64,000 nucleotides of DNA, taken from the NCBI RefSeq assembly GCF_004777465.1, contig NZ_CP038462.1, positions 1,798,001 through 1,862,000 of the forward strand, in the 5' to 3' direction. Below, piece after piece: positions 55,838 to 64,000 of the stretch (positions within the stretch are counted from its first letter, which is position 1; the number at the start of each line of letters is the position of its first letter). The translations under genes and the position numbers were made by a program. Below the pieces are notes generated by a model. It did not search any database, had not been told where the DNA came from, and was given only the letters and a program-made list of their open reading frames with translations. The DNA comes from Nocardioides daphniae. Lineage in GTDB: Bacteria; Actinomycetota; Actinomycetes; Propionibacteriales; Nocardioidaceae.

Positions 55838-56890
55838 ATGGCGCTGGATCTCGCAGCCGACCCGCTCGGCCTGCACCGCGTCCTCGACGGGGCGCTGCTC
55901 CCGCAGGCCGCCCGACGACTGGACCCCCGACCCGAGCTGTGGCCGGACGAGGTCCGGGTCCGGGTCGAGCGGCTCAACCTCGACGCGGCGTCGCTGCACC
56001 AGCTGCGGCAGGCCCACGACGACGACCCCGACGCCGTGCGCGCCGCCGTGCGCGAGATCATCGCCAGCCGCGGCAAGATGCAGAACCCGGTGACCGGCTC
56101 CGGCGGGATGCTCCTCGGCACGGTGGAGGAGGTCGGTCCTGACTCGCCCCTCGGCCTGGAGGTGGGCGACCGGATCGCCTCCCTGGTCTCCCTGACGCTC
56201 ACCCCGCTGGTGGTCCACGACGCCCTGGCCCTCTGGGACGGACGGAGCGAGCAGGTGCCCTGCTCGGGCCACGCGATCCTCTTCGGACGCTCGGTGGCAG
56301 CCGTCCTGCCCGACGACCTGCCCGAGTCCCTCAGCCTGGCCGTGATGGACGTCTGCGGCGCCCCGGCCCTCGTACGCCGCGTGGTCACCCAGCACCGGAC
56401 GTCGTACGCGAAGGACCCGGTCGTGCTCGTGCTCGGCGCCGCGGGCAAGTCGGGCTCGCTGTCCGTCGCCGCCGCACGCGAGGCAGGCGCGGGACGCGTC
56501 GTCGGCCTCGTGCCCACCCGCCAGGAGGCCCACCAGCTGGAGCAGGCCGACCTCTGCGACGACGTCGTGGTCGCCGACGCCCGTGAACCGCTCGCGGTGC
56601 GCGACGCCGTGCGGGAGGCGACCGGAGGGCAGGCCGACGTCACGGTCGTCTGCGTCGACGTGCCCGACTGCGAGGGTGGCGCCATCCTTGCCACCGCCGA
56701 CGGCGGCACCATCGTCTTCTTCTCCATGGCCACCTCCTTCTCCGCGGCTGCGCTGGGCGCCGAGGGGATGGCCGCCGACGTCACCATGCTGATCGGCAAC
56801 GGCTTCGTGCCCGGCCACAGCGACTACGCGCTCCACCTCGTCCGTTCCGTCCCGGGAGTGCGCTCCCTCTTCGAGAGGAGGCACCCGTGA
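55838..56890 (+). CDS. kdd: L-erythro-3,5-diaminohexanoate dehydrogenase
   Basis: 350 aa. Oxidatively deaminates 3,5-diaminohexanoate to 3-keto-5-aminohexanoate with NAD+. 'ALDLAADPLGLHRVLDGALL' and 'RVERLNLDAASLHQLRQAHD' are family N-terminal segments; 'VLVLGAAGKSGSLSVAAARE' is the Rossmann loop; 'GGTIVFFSMATSFSAAALGA' and 'LIGNGFVPGHSDYALHLVRS' follow. AGGAG lies 6 nt before ATG 55838. First gene of the forward lysine-degradation operon; its stop overlaps the kamD GTG (GTGA). Confidence 0.9.
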   Translation: MALDLAADPLGLHRVLDGALLPQAARRLDPRPELWPDEVRVRVERLNLDAASLHQLRQAHDDDPDAVRAAVREIIASRGKMQNPVTGSGGMLLGTVEEVGPDSPLGLEVGDRIASLVSLTLTPLVVHDALALWDGRSEQVPCSGHAILFGRSVAAVLPDDLPESLSLAVMDVCGAPALVRRVVTQHRTSYAKDPVVLVLGAAGKSGSLSVAAAREAGAGRVVGLVPTRQEAHQLEQADLCDDVVVADAREPLAVRDAVREATGGQADVTVVCVDVPDCEGGAILATADGGTIVFFSMATSFSAAALGAEGMAADVTMLIGNGFVPGHSDYALHLVRSVPGVRSLFERRHP

Positions 56891-58493
56891 ACGGCTTGCC
56901 CTCGACCCGTCCGCCGTCACCGCCGCCCGCGACCTGGCCGCGGCCGTCGGTCGCCCCGTCGTCGACCTGGCCAGGCGCCACACCACCGTCTCGGTCGAGC
57001 GAGCGACGCTGCGCCTGGCCGGTGCGACCGGCGCCGACCCCGACGGCGTCCCCTGGGTCAACCACCTGGTCGACGCCGTGCGCGACGGGCTGGTCACCGA
57101 CGGCGGCATCGCCCACGGCGCCTGCCTCCCGCTCTTCGACGTCCTGGCCCGGGGAGAGGCCGCCGACCTGGTCGACCTCGCCCAGCGCCTGAGGAGCGGG
57201 CAGGCCACCCTGCGGGTGCCCGAGGGAGCCGACCGCATCCGTGCCGCCACCGCAGCGCGCACGGCGGTCGCCCGCGGCCTCCACCAGGTCGACGCCCAGC
57301 GTCGCCGCCGCGAGGAGACCGTGCAGGCGGTCGGCGACGCGCCCCGACGTCCGTGGATCTACCTGATCGTCGCCACCGGTGACATCCGCGAGGACGTACG
57401 TCAGGCCCAGGCCGCCGCCCGGGCGGGCGCCGACGTGGTCGCGGTGATCCGCAGCACCGGCCAGTCACTGCTCGACTACGTGCCCGAGGGCGCGACGTAC
57501 GAAGGCTTCGCCGGCACCTACGCGACCCAGGAGAACTTCCGGATCATGCGGGCCGCGCTGGACGAGACCAGCCACGAGCTCGGCCGCTACGTCCGGCTGA
57601 CCAACTACGCCTCCGGTCTCTGCATGCCCGAGATCGCGGTGCTCGCCGGGCTCGAGCGGCTCGACATGATGCTCAACGACTCGATGTACGGGATCCTCTT
57701 CCGCGACATCAACCCGATCCGCACCTTCGTCGACCAGCGCTTCAGCCGCCAGGTGCACGCCCGGGCCGGGATCATCATCAACACCGGCGAGGACAACTAC
57801 CTCACCACCGCCGACGCGGTCGAGGCAGCGCACACGGTGACGACCAGCCAGCTGCTCAACGAGTACTTCGCCAAGGAGGCGGGGCTCGAGGACTGGCAGC
57901 TCGGCCTGGGCCACGCCTTCGAGATCGACCCCGAGGTGCCGGAGAGCTTCCGTCTCGAGCTCGCGCACGCGATGCTGGCCCGCTCGCTCTTCCCGGACGC
58001 GCCGCTGAAGTGGATGCCGCCGACCCGGCACATGACCGGCGACGTCTTCCGCGGCCACCTCCTCGACGGCTTCTTCAACCTCGCCGGACTGCTGACCGGG
58101 CAGGGCATCCTGCTCGTCGGCATGATGACCGAGGCAGTGGTCACGCCGTGGCTCTCGGACCGCGACCTGGCCCTGCAGAACGTCCGGTACGTGCTGCAGG
58201 CCGCGGGCGGCCTGACCGAGGACTTCAACCCGCCGGCCGACGGGTTCATCGCGCGGCGCGCCGGCCTGGTGCTCGACGAGGCGGTCGAGCTGCTCGAGCG
58301 CATCCGCCAGCACGACGACGGCCTGCTCGACGCGATCGCCGACGGGACCTTCGGCCTGATGCGGCGTCCCGCCGACCGGGGCCGTGGCCTCGAGGGCGTC
58401 GCGGCCAAGTCCGACGACTACTTGAACCCGGCGCAGGAGCTGCTCGACGGCACCAGCGCGACCGAGCAGCGCGAGAAGGAGGCGGTCCGATGA
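56887..58493 (+). CDS. kamD: Lysine (beta-lysine) 5,6-aminomutase alpha subunit, frameshifted near 5' end
   Basis: Large subunit of the adenosylcobalamin- and PLP-dependent mutase that moves the terminal amino group of beta-lysine to C5. GTG 56887 opens 'MNG', then one base is missing near 56897; the true frame continues as 'DPSAVTAARDLAAAVGRPVV', 'VPWVNHLVDAVRDGLVTDGG', 'VRLTNYASGLCMPEIAVLAG', 'RAGIIINTGEDNYLTTADAV', 'LKWMPPTRHMTGDVFRGHLL', 'NLAGLLTGQGILLVGMMTEA'. Restored ~535 aa, normal for KamD. The stop overlaps the kamE ATG (ATGA), as expected for the two subunits. Confidence 0.92.
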
Positions 58494-59227
58494 TCGTGCG
58501 TCCCTACGGAGACAGCACCGGTGACGGGATGGTGCAGGTCTCCTTCACCCTGCCGCTGCCCGCCGGCAAGCGCGCCGAGGGCGCCGCCGCCCAGCTCGCC
58601 CAGAAGATGGGCATCCACCCCGCGATGGTGGTGCACGCCCGTCCGATCGGTCCGGACTTCACCTTCTTCGTGGTCTACGGACCGGTGAGCCACCTGGTCG
58701 ACACCTCGGCTGTCCAGGTGGTCGAGCGGGACTTCCCGTTGCTCACCCCGGCGGAGGTCAACCAGGCCGTGCGCCGCGGCCTGCGCCGCCGCCTGGTCGT
58801 GGTCGGCGCCTGCATCGGCACCGACGCCCACACGGTCGGCATCGACGCCATCCTCAACATCAAGGGGCTGGCGGGGGAGAAGGGCCTGGAGTACTACCGA
58901 GAGGTCAAGGTCGTGAACCTCGGCGCCCAGGTCGCGGTCGACGAGCTGGTCAGCGCGGCGGTCCGCGAGAAGGCCGACGCGGTCCTGGTCTCCCAGGTCG
59001 TCACCCAGCGTGACGCCCACCTGCACAACACCGCCGCGCTGGTCCAGGCCTTCGCCGACCGGCTGGCCCCCGAGCAGCGGCCCCTCCTGGTCGTGGGCGG
59101 TCCGCGCTTCGACGAGTCGGCCGCCACCGAGCTCGGCGTCGACCGGGTCTTCGGCCGCGGTACGACGCCGCGCGAGGTCGCCTCGTACCTCGTGCACCGC
59201 CTGGTGCCGCAGGAGGTGCTGGCGTGA
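58490..59227 (+). CDS. kamE: Lysine (beta-lysine) 5,6-aminomutase beta subunit
   Basis: 245 aa. Cobalamin-binding small subunit. N-terminal dimerisation/PLP region ('VRPYGDSTGDGMVQVSFTLP', 'QLAQKMGIHPAMVVHARPIG'), then the B12 domain: 'RRLVVVGACIGTDAHTVGID' with the DxHxxG-type 'DAHTVG' (base-off axial His), 'AILNIKGLAGEKGLEYYREV', 'VVNLGAQVAVDELVSAAVRE', 'RPLLVVGGPRFDESAATELG'. ATG 58490 overlaps the kamD stop; its own stop overlaps the next GTG. Confidence 0.93.
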   Translation: MIVRPYGDSTGDGMVQVSFTLPLPAGKRAEGAAAQLAQKMGIHPAMVVHARPIGPDFTFFVVYGPVSHLVDTSAVQVVERDFPLLTPAEVNQAVRRGLRRRLVVVGACIGTDAHTVGIDAILNIKGLAGEKGLEYYREVKVVNLGAQVAVDELVSAAVREKADAVLVSQVVTQRDAHLHNTAALVQAFADRLAPEQRPLLVVGGPRFDESAATELGVDRVFGRGTTPREVASYLVHRLVPQEVLA

Positions 59228-59622
59228 GCGGCGACGTCGGCCCGCAGCCGGGGCTGGAGGTCCGTCACCGGCGCTACATCCCGTACGCCCACGCGCACTA
59301 CGCCGGGCACCTCGTCGACGGCGCCTACTCCCTGGGGCTCTTCGGCGACGTGGCGACCGAGATGTGCATCCGCACCGACGGCGACGAGGGGCTCTTCGCC
59401 TCCTACGAGGACGTGCAGTTCCTGGCCCCCGTCCGGGCCGGCGACGTCGTCGACGTGAGGTGCGTCCTGGAGTCGGCAGGACGTCGCTCGCGCCGGCTCT
59501 CCTTCACCGTCACCGTGGTCGCCCGCGGAGCGCCCACGCCCGAGCGCCCGGGCGCCGCCCGACTGCTCGACGACCCGGTCGTGGCGACCACCGCGGTCGG
59601 GACCGTGGTGGTTCCCGGCTGA
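59224..59622 (+). CDS. kal: 3-aminobutyryl-CoA ammonia-lyase (hotdog fold)
   Basis: 132 aa. Hotdog-fold enzyme that removes ammonia from 3-aminobutyryl-CoA to give crotonyl-CoA, the last specific step of the pathway. 'VRHRRYIPYAHAHYAGHLVD', 'GLFGDVATEMCIRTDGDEGL', 'VQFLAPVRAGDVVDVRCVLE' and 'FTVTVVARGAPTPERPGAAR' are family segments. GTG 59224 overlaps the kamE stop (GTGA). No gene for the 3-keto-5-aminohexanoate cleavage enzyme precedes or follows it. Confidence 0.88.
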   Translation: MSGDVGPQPGLEVRHRRYIPYAHAHYAGHLVDGAYSLGLFGDVATEMCIRTDGDEGLFASYEDVQFLAPVRAGDVVDVRCVLESAGRRSRRLSFTVTVVARGAPTPERPGAARLLDDPVVATTAVGTVVVPG

Positions 59623-59653
59623 GCCGCCGACGCGGCCGCGACACCCTTCCCGG

Positions 59654-59659
59654 TACGTT
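59654..59659 (+). promoter_or_regulatory. -10 box TACGTT of lnt, leaderless
   Basis: TACGTT, 6 nt, GTG 59666. Confidence 0.55.
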
Positions 59660-59665
59660 GGCCCC

Positions 59666-61192
59666 GTGCTGCTCCGAGTCCTGGTCGCCCTGGGGGCAGG
59701 TGCCTGCCTGGCAGCTGCCTCGGAGCCCCTCGGCTGGTCGTGGCTGACCCCGCTGTGCGTGGCGGTGCTCATGGGCGCCGTCTGGCGGGTCGCACCGCGT
59801 CGCGCCTGGCTGCCCGGGCTCGCCTTCGGCATCGGCTTCTTCTTCACCCTCCAGTGGTGGATGCGGGCCGTCGGACCTGACGCGTGGCTGGGGCTGTCGG
59901 CGCTGGAGGCGGCCTTCTTCGCCCCGCTCGGGGCTGCGCTGGCCCTGGTGCAGAACAGGACCCGGGCGTGGCCGGTGTGGGCGGCGGTGCTGTGGGTCGG
60001 GATCGAGACCCTGCGCAGCGGCTGGCCCTTCTCGGGCATGCCCTGGGGGCGGCTGTCCTACGCCGTCGCCGACACCGTCTGGGCCGACGGCCTGCCGTGG
60101 TTCAGCTTCACGGGAGTGAGCCTGCTGCTCGCGCTCACCGGGACGACGCTGGCGTGGACGGTGCTCGAGCGGCCTCGCGCCGCGTACGTCGTCCCGGCGG
60201 CCCTGGCGCTGCTCGCGGCGACCGTGGCCCCCACCCTGGTGCCCTGGACGCCGCAGGAGCACGACACGGCGACTCTCGCCGTGGTCCAGGGTGACGTGCC
60301 GGGGAGCGGGGACGACCTGGTCGCCGTGCACCGCGAGGTCACGGCCAACCACGTCCGGGCCACCGAGCTCCTCGCCCTGGACGTGGAGGCCGGACGCGAA
60401 CCCCGACCTGACCTGGTGCTGTGGCCGGAGAACTCGACGGCCGTCGACCCCTTCCGCGACGGCGGGACCTTCAGCGGCATCAACCGCGCCGTCGACCGGG
60501 TCGGCGTGCCGGTCCTGGTCGGCGCCATGGTCGACGCGGAGAAGGACCACCAGGTCCTCAACCAGGGCATCGTCTGGCAGCCGCAGGTCGGCGCGGGGGA
60601 CCGCTACACGAAGCAGAACCCCGTCCCTTTCGGCGAGTACATCCCGTGGCGCGACGTCGTCTTCCGCGGCAACCTCGGCAAGCTGCGGCAGATCGGTCGC
60701 GACATGCTCAGCGGCACCCGGACCAGCCCGCTGCGGGCCGGTGGCGTCACGGTCGCCGACGCGATCTGCTTCGACGTCGCCTACGACCGTGGCATCCACG
60801 ACCAGGTCCGCGGCGGAGGCGAGCTGCTCGTCGTGCAGACCAGCAACGCGATGTTCATCCACACCCACCAGATCGCCCAGCAGTACGAGATCACCCGGCT
60901 GCGGGCCCTCGAGACGGGTCGCCACGTGGCGGTGGCCGCCACGAACGGGATCTCCGGGGTGATCGACGCACGAGGTCGGCCACTGGCCGAGGCCGAGCCG
61001 CGGACCACGACGGTGCTGGTCGAGGAGGTCGGGCTGACGCGGGACCTGACACCGGCGGTGCGGATGGGGGAGTGGCCCGGACGCCTGGTGCTGCTCGGCA
61101 GCCTCGTGATTGTGGTCGCTTCGGCGAGACGTGCGTCACGCATGGCCTATATTCGCGGTGGCCAACGTCCCAGTTCCAGGAGTGCAGAGTGA
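59666..61192 (+). CDS. lnt: Apolipoprotein N-acyltransferase
   Basis: 508 aa. Membrane enzyme that adds the third acyl chain to lipoproteins. About seven membrane helices ('LGWSWLTPLCVAVLMGAV', 'LPGLAFGIGFFFTLQWWM', 'AAYVVPAALALLAATVAPTL') before an extracytoplasmic nitrilase domain: catalytic Glu in 'LVLWPENSTAVDPF', Lys in 'DRYTKQNPVPFGEYIPWRD', Cys in 'VTVADAICFDVAYDRGIHD'. GTG 59666 has a TACGTT box 6 nt upstream. The next gene, ppm1, overlaps by 4 nt. Intact. Confidence 0.92.
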   Translation: MLLRVLVALGAGACLAAASEPLGWSWLTPLCVAVLMGAVWRVAPRRAWLPGLAFGIGFFFTLQWWMRAVGPDAWLGLSALEAAFFAPLGAALALVQNRTRAWPVWAAVLWVGIETLRSGWPFSGMPWGRLSYAVADTVWADGLPWFSFTGVSLLLALTGTTLAWTVLERPRAAYVVPAALALLAATVAPTLVPWTPQEHDTATLAVVQGDVPGSGDDLVAVHREVTANHVRATELLALDVEAGREPRPDLVLWPENSTAVDPFRDGGTFSGINRAVDRVGVPVLVGAMVDAEKDHQVLNQGIVWQPQVGAGDRYTKQNPVPFGEYIPWRDVVFRGNLGKLRQIGRDMLSGTRTSPLRAGGVTVADAICFDVAYDRGIHDQVRGGGELLVVQTSNAMFIHTHQIAQQYEITRLRALETGRHVAVAATNGISGVIDARGRPLAEAEPRTTTVLVEEVGLTRDLTPAVRMGEWPGRLVLLGSLVIVVASARRASRMAYIRGGQRPSSRSAE

Positions 61193-61950
61193 ACCAGCCA
61201 CAGCTGGGTCGAGTCGTCATGGTGATCCCCACCTACAACGAGTCCGCCAACATCGAGTGGATCATCGGTCGCCTCCGGTCCGCCCAGCCCCACGTCGACG
61301 TGCTGGTGATGGATGACAACTCGCCCGACGGCACCGGCAAGATCGTCGAGGCGATCGCCGAGCGCGACCCGCAGGTGCAGGTGGTGCACCGCACCGAGAA
61401 GGCCGGCCTGGGTGCTGCGTACCGGCACGGGTTCCGGGTCGCCCTCGACCAGGGGTACGACGTCATCGGCGAGATGGACGCCGACGGCTCCCACCAGCCG
61501 GAGCAGCTGCAGCGGCTGCTCGACGCCATCGCCGAGGGGGCCGATCTCGTCATCGGGTCGCGCTGGATCCCCGGCGGCTCGATCGTCAACTGGCCGAAGT
61601 CGCGCGAGGCGCTGTCGCGCGGCGGCAACCTGTACGTCCGACTCCTGCTGGGCATGCCCGTCAAGGACGCGACGGCCGGCTACCGGCTCTTCCGCCGCGC
61701 GACGCTCGAGGCCATCGACATCGACACGGTGACCTCCACCGGATACGTCTTCCAGACCGACATGGCCTACCGGACCCTCCAGCAGGGCCTGACCGTGCGC
61801 GAGGTGCCGATCGAGTTCATCGAGCGTGAGCGTGGTGACTCCAAGATGAGCAAGGACGTGGCGTCGGAGTCGCTCAAGCTCATCACCCGGTGGGGCATCG
61901 CCGAGCGGGCCGCCCAGCTCAAGCGCCTCGTTGGGGTCCGTGGCGCATGA
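61189..61950 (+). CDS. ppm1: Polyprenol monophosphomannose synthase
   Basis: 253 aa. GT2 glycosyltransferase that transfers mannose from GDP-mannose to polyprenyl phosphate, the donor for protein and lipoglycan mannosylation. 'RVVMVIPTYNESANIEWIIG', 'VLVMDDNSPDGTGKIVEAIA', 'EMDADGSHQPEQLQRLLDAI' (metal DxD), 'SRWIPGGSIVNWPKSREALS'. In mycobacteria this catalytic domain is fused to or adjacent to Lnt, and here GTG 61189 overlaps the lnt stop (GTGA). An AGGAG lies close upstream. Intact. Confidence 0.93.
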   Translation: MNQPQLGRVVMVIPTYNESANIEWIIGRLRSAQPHVDVLVMDDNSPDGTGKIVEAIAERDPQVQVVHRTEKAGLGAAYRHGFRVALDQGYDVIGEMDADGSHQPEQLQRLLDAIAEGADLVIGSRWIPGGSIVNWPKSREALSRGGNLYVRLLLGMPVKDATAGYRLFRRATLEAIDIDTVTSTGYVFQTDMAYRTLQQGLTVREVPIEFIERERGDSKMSKDVASESLKLITRWGIAERAAQLKRLVGVRGA

Positions 61951-61957
61951 TGGAGGC

Positions 61958-62482
61958 ATGACCTCGGCACGTCGTCGGCTGCCCCGCTGGCTCCTCGTCC
62001 TGCTCCTGCTGGGCATGCCCCTGCTCGAGCTCTTCGTCCTGATCCAGGTCGGCCAGGTGATCGGTGCCGCCTGGACGATCGTCCTCCTGATCGTCGCCAG
62101 CTTCGTGGGTGGCTGGCTGATCCGCCGCGAGGGAGCGAAGGCGTGGCGCGCGCTGACGGAGTCGCTCCAGGGCGGCCGCATGCCCACCCGTGAGCTGGCC
62201 GACGGTGCGCTCATCGTCCTGGCCGGTGCCTTGATGCTGAGCCCCGGCTTCGTGACCGACGCCTTCGCGCTGCTCCTGATCCTGCCCGGCACCCGTCCGC
62301 TGGCCCGCCGAGCGCTGACCGCCGCCGTGGCGCGGCGCGTGGTCACGCCGCCCGGGGGAGCGGGCTTCGGGGGAGCGGGCTTCGGCTTCCCCGGTGCCCC
62401 TTCGCCCACGCCGGGAAATGCACGACGCCCCGGACCCCCGACCGATGGTCAGGTGATCCGGGGCGAGGTCGTCGACCCGTAG
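61958..62482 (+). CDS. fxsA: FxsA family membrane protein
   Basis: 174 aa from ATG 61958. 'WLLVLLLLGMPLLELFVLIQ' and 'VGQVIGAAWTIVLLIVASFV' are the first helices, 'GGWLIRREGAKAWRALTES' the family loop, 'GALIVLAGALMLSPGFVTDA' and 'FALLLILPGTRPLARRAL' the second pair. FxsA confers F-exclusion of phage T7 in E. coli when overproduced; natural role unknown. The C-terminus is Gly/Pro-rich and contains two 15-bp tandem repeats (GGAGF units). Confidence 0.87.
   Translation: MTSARRRLPRWLLVLLLLGMPLLELFVLIQVGQVIGAAWTIVLLIVASFVGGWLIRREGAKAWRALTESLQGGRMPTRELADGALIVLAGALMLSPGFVTDAFALLLILPGTRPLARRALTAAVARRVVTPPGGAGFGGAGFGFPGAPSPTPGNARRPGPPTDGQVIRGEVVDP
62354..62383 (+). repeat. Two tandem 15-bp repeats inside fxsA
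   Basis: GGGGGAGCGGGCTTC occurs twice head to tail (62354-62368 and 62369-62383), in frame, encoding GGAGF-GGAGF. Typical of slippage in a disordered tail. Confidence 0.7.
62426..62465. terminator. Hairpin in the 3' end of fxsA, between convergent genes
   Basis: CGCCCCGGA (62426-62434) pairs with TCCGGGGCG (62457-62465), loop 22 nt, just before the fxsA stop and just past the rbpA stop on the other strand. Could terminate either transcript. Confidence 0.4.
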
Positions 62483-62483
62483 G

Positions 62484-62873
62484 TCAGGCGCCAGCCTTCA
62501 CGCGCTTCTTGGCGTTGGCCCGGTGCAGGTGCGCCGGACCGATCTCGCCACCACGCAGCAGCTCGAGGCGCTCCTTGAGGATCTCCTCGAGCTCCTTCTC
62601 CGAGCGGCGCTCCAGCAGCATGTCCCAGTGGGTGCGCGCGGGCTTCTCGTTCTTCTCCTCGGGCAGGACGCCCTGGGTGCTGAGGGCCTCGCTGCCGCAC
62701 TTGGGGCACTCCCACAGGGCCGGGATCTCGGCCTCGTCGGACATGGTCACCTCGAACTCGTGACCGCTCTTGCACTTGTAGCCGACCTGCTGACGAGCAG
62801 CGAACTCGATGCCGCGCTCGTCCTCGAAGCTCTGACCACCGAGCCGTGCACCACGCAACGTGCGCTCCGCCAT
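62484..62873 (-). CDS. rbpA: RNA polymerase-binding protein RbpA
   Basis: 129 aa. Binds RNA polymerase and the group 1/2 sigma factors and stabilises the open complex. 'RGARLGGQSFEDERGIEFAA' is the N-terminal tail, 'VGYKCKSGHEFEVTMSDEAE' and 'ALWECPKCGSEALSTQG' form the zinc-ribbon-like core, 'THWDMLLERRSEKELEEILK' is the basic linker and sigma-interaction domain. GGAGGTGG precedes ATG 62873. A sigma-R-type promoter lies upstream. Intact. Confidence 0.95.
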   Translation of the reverse strand: MAERTLRGARLGGQSFEDERGIEFAARQQVGYKCKSGHEFEVTMSDEAEIPALWECPKCGSEALSTQGVLPEEKNEKPARTHWDMLLERRSEKELEEILKERLELLRGGEIGPAHLHRANAKKRVKAGA

Positions 62874-62986
62874 TGAGCCACCTCCAGAATCCGGTTTCGC
62901 CCCGTTTGTCTACGCCAGTGAGACGACCAAGTGGGGGGATCGTGACGCCAGTCGAACCACTGACGTCAAACGGTCGTCCACTGTCC

Positions 62987-63012
62987 AACGCTATCGGTAG
63001 GCGCAAGATTCC
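62987..63012 (-). promoter_or_regulatory. Sigma-R/SigH-type promoter of rbpA, GGAAT-N18-GTT
   Basis: On the minus strand GGAAT (63012-63008) and GTT (62989-62987) are exactly 18 nt apart. Predicted start near 62980 gives a leader of ~105 nt. RbpA is a known sigma-R target in Streptomyces coelicolor. Confidence 0.7.
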
Positions 63013-63057
63013 TTGCAATCGCAACCACACGAGACGGCTGCGCGCCATCCCCAGATT

Positions 63058-64000
63058 TCAGGAACTGAGGCTGGAGGCGGGGTTCTCCGTGGCCCGGACC
63101 TTCGTGAGGAACCCGAGCCCGAGCGCCAGGACCAGCATGATGCCGAGGATGCCCCAGTGCTCGGCCGAGTCCTTGTCGGCGACGCCGGTCACGGCCGCGC
63201 CCATCACGATGAAGCCCGACCACGCTGCGGGTGCGAGGAAGCTCACCGCTCGTCCCGTGGTGGCGTACAGACCGAAGATCTCGCCCTCCTTGCCCTCGGG
63301 GATGAGCCTGGCCAGGAAGGTCCGGGACGCGGACTGCGCCGGACCGACGAAGATGCACAGGAGCAGACCGAAGACCCAGAAGATCGTGGCGCCGCGGTCG
63401 TGCAGGAAGAAGATCACCGTGCCGGCCACGAGCATGCAGCTCAAGGAGCCCACGATCACCTTCTTGGGTCCCCAGCGGTCGTCGAGCGTGCCGAAGGCAA
63501 TGGTGGCGACGCCGGCCACCACGTTGGCGGCGACGGCGAAGATGATCACGTCACCGGGGGAGAAGCCGAAGGTCCCGGCCGCCAGGACGCCGCCGAAGGT
63601 GAAGACGCCCGCGAGACCGTCGCGGAAGACCGCCGACGCGAGCAGGAAGTACGCGGTGTTGCGGTCGGTCTGCCACAGGAGCCGGATCGTCTGGAAGAGC
63701 TGGCGGTAGGACTCGACGACGCTCACGACCTCCGTGCGCGGGCGACGCGACGCCTTGTCGTCCCGGATCGTGAGGATCACCGGCAGGCTGAAGACGGTGG
63801 TCCACACCGCGCAGAGCAGCATCGTCACCCGGACGTCGAGCCCGTCCTCACCGGTCACGCCGAAGAGACCCACCTCGGGGTCGATGAAGCCGTAGAAGAC
63901 GATGAGCAGCAGCACGATGCCGCCGATGTAGCCCCCAGTCCCAGCCCGGAGATGCGTCCCACGTTGGCGGGGGTCGAGATCTCGTTGAGCATCGCGTTGT
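63058..64000 (-). CDS. MFS transporter, UMF1/Atg22-like, partial and frameshifted
   Basis: C-terminal part of a major facilitator with about eight visible membrane segments; the start lies beyond the right edge. The edge sequence reads 'NAMLNEISTPANVGRISGLG', then a break near 63933 (one G of a G run missing) before 'YIGGIVLLLIVFYGFIDPEV'. This 'LNEISTPANVGRISGLG' region is typical of the UMF1/Atg22 family. Further: 'FRDGLAGVFTFGGVLAAGTF', 'DDRWGPKKVIVGSLSCMLVA', 'EGKEGEIFGLYATTGRAVSF'. Substrate unknown. It is transcribed towards rbpA. Confidence 0.8.
   Translation of the reverse strand, partial: QRDAQRDLDPRQRGTHLRAGTGGYIGGIVLLLIVFYGFIDPEVGLFGVTGEDGLDVRVTMLLCAVWTTVFSLPVILTIRDDKASRRPRTEVVSVVESYRQLFQTIRLLWQTDRNTAYFLLASAVFRDGLAGVFTFGGVLAAGTFGFSPGDVIIFAVAANVVAGVATIAFGTLDDRWGPKKVIVGSLSCMLVAGTVIFFLHDRGATIFWVFGLLLCIFVGPAQSASRTFLARLIPEGKEGEIFGLYATTGRAVSFLAPAAWSGFIVMGAAVTGVADKDSAEHWGILGIMLVLALGLGFLTKVRATENPASSLSS

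Overview
The window is chromosomal DNA of a high-GC actinobacterium. Markers: a full Pup-proteasome locus (trmI, arc/mpa, dop, pup, prcB, prcA, pafA, pafB, pafC), the mycothiol ligase gene mshC with its usual neighbours, RbpA, an Lnt/Ppm1 pair, twin-arginine genes, sigma-R/H-type promoters (GGAAT-N18-GTT) and many leaderless genes whose -10 box lies 6-8 nt before the start codon. Gene content and order suggest a Nocardioides-like member of the Propionibacteriales; that placement is inference. No phage, insertion sequence, CRISPR array or obvious island was seen.

Layout. 0-10.8 kb: SixA-type phosphatase end, serB, ABC ATPase, NfeD/SPFH membrane pair, TauE-like exporter, a hydrolase, a luciferase-like oxidoreductase with its FMN reductase behind a sigma-R-type promoter, siroheme synthase, rRNA/tRNA methyltransferase. 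10.8-18.1 kb: peptide deformylase, two acyl-CoA dehydrogenases, galactokinase, nucleosidase, LysR-like effector domain, map, tRNA-Leu(GAG). 18.1-26.8 kb: M20 peptidase, aldo/keto reductase, uppP, corA, then the conserved phosphatase / DUF3090 / SCO1664-like / mshC / PAC2 block. 26.9-36.8 kb: metH, a large secreted beta-propeller protein, a DUF421 pair, HAD hydrolase, M50 protease. 36.8-53.8 kb: trmI, the proteasome and pupylation genes, an FKBP lipoprotein, pafBC, tatA, tatC, an unknown gene, a lipid kinase, helY and a 5'-3' exonuclease. 53.8-59.6 kb: an Lrp-type regulator and a lysine-degradation set (kamA diverging from kdd-kamD-kamE-kal). 59.7-64 kb: lnt, ppm1, fxsA, rbpA and part of an MFS transporter.

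How the genes work together. Pup is ligated by PafA, removed by Dop, and pupylated proteins are unfolded by Arc into the PrcBA core; PafBC is the DNA-damage regulator normally linked to this locus. The kam genes would convert lysine through beta-lysine, 3,5-diaminohexanoate and 3-keto-5-aminohexanoate towards crotonyl-CoA, but the cleavage enzyme Kce is not in the window. KamD/KamE and MetH both need cobalamin.

Quality warning. About 20 genes are broken by roughly 29 one- or two-base indels, nearly all in short C, G or A runs, including essential genes (def, map, uppP). The simplest reading is uncorrected sequencing error. Spans below run from the true start to the true stop, with the break noted. 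There is no gene-free stretch longer than 300 bases.
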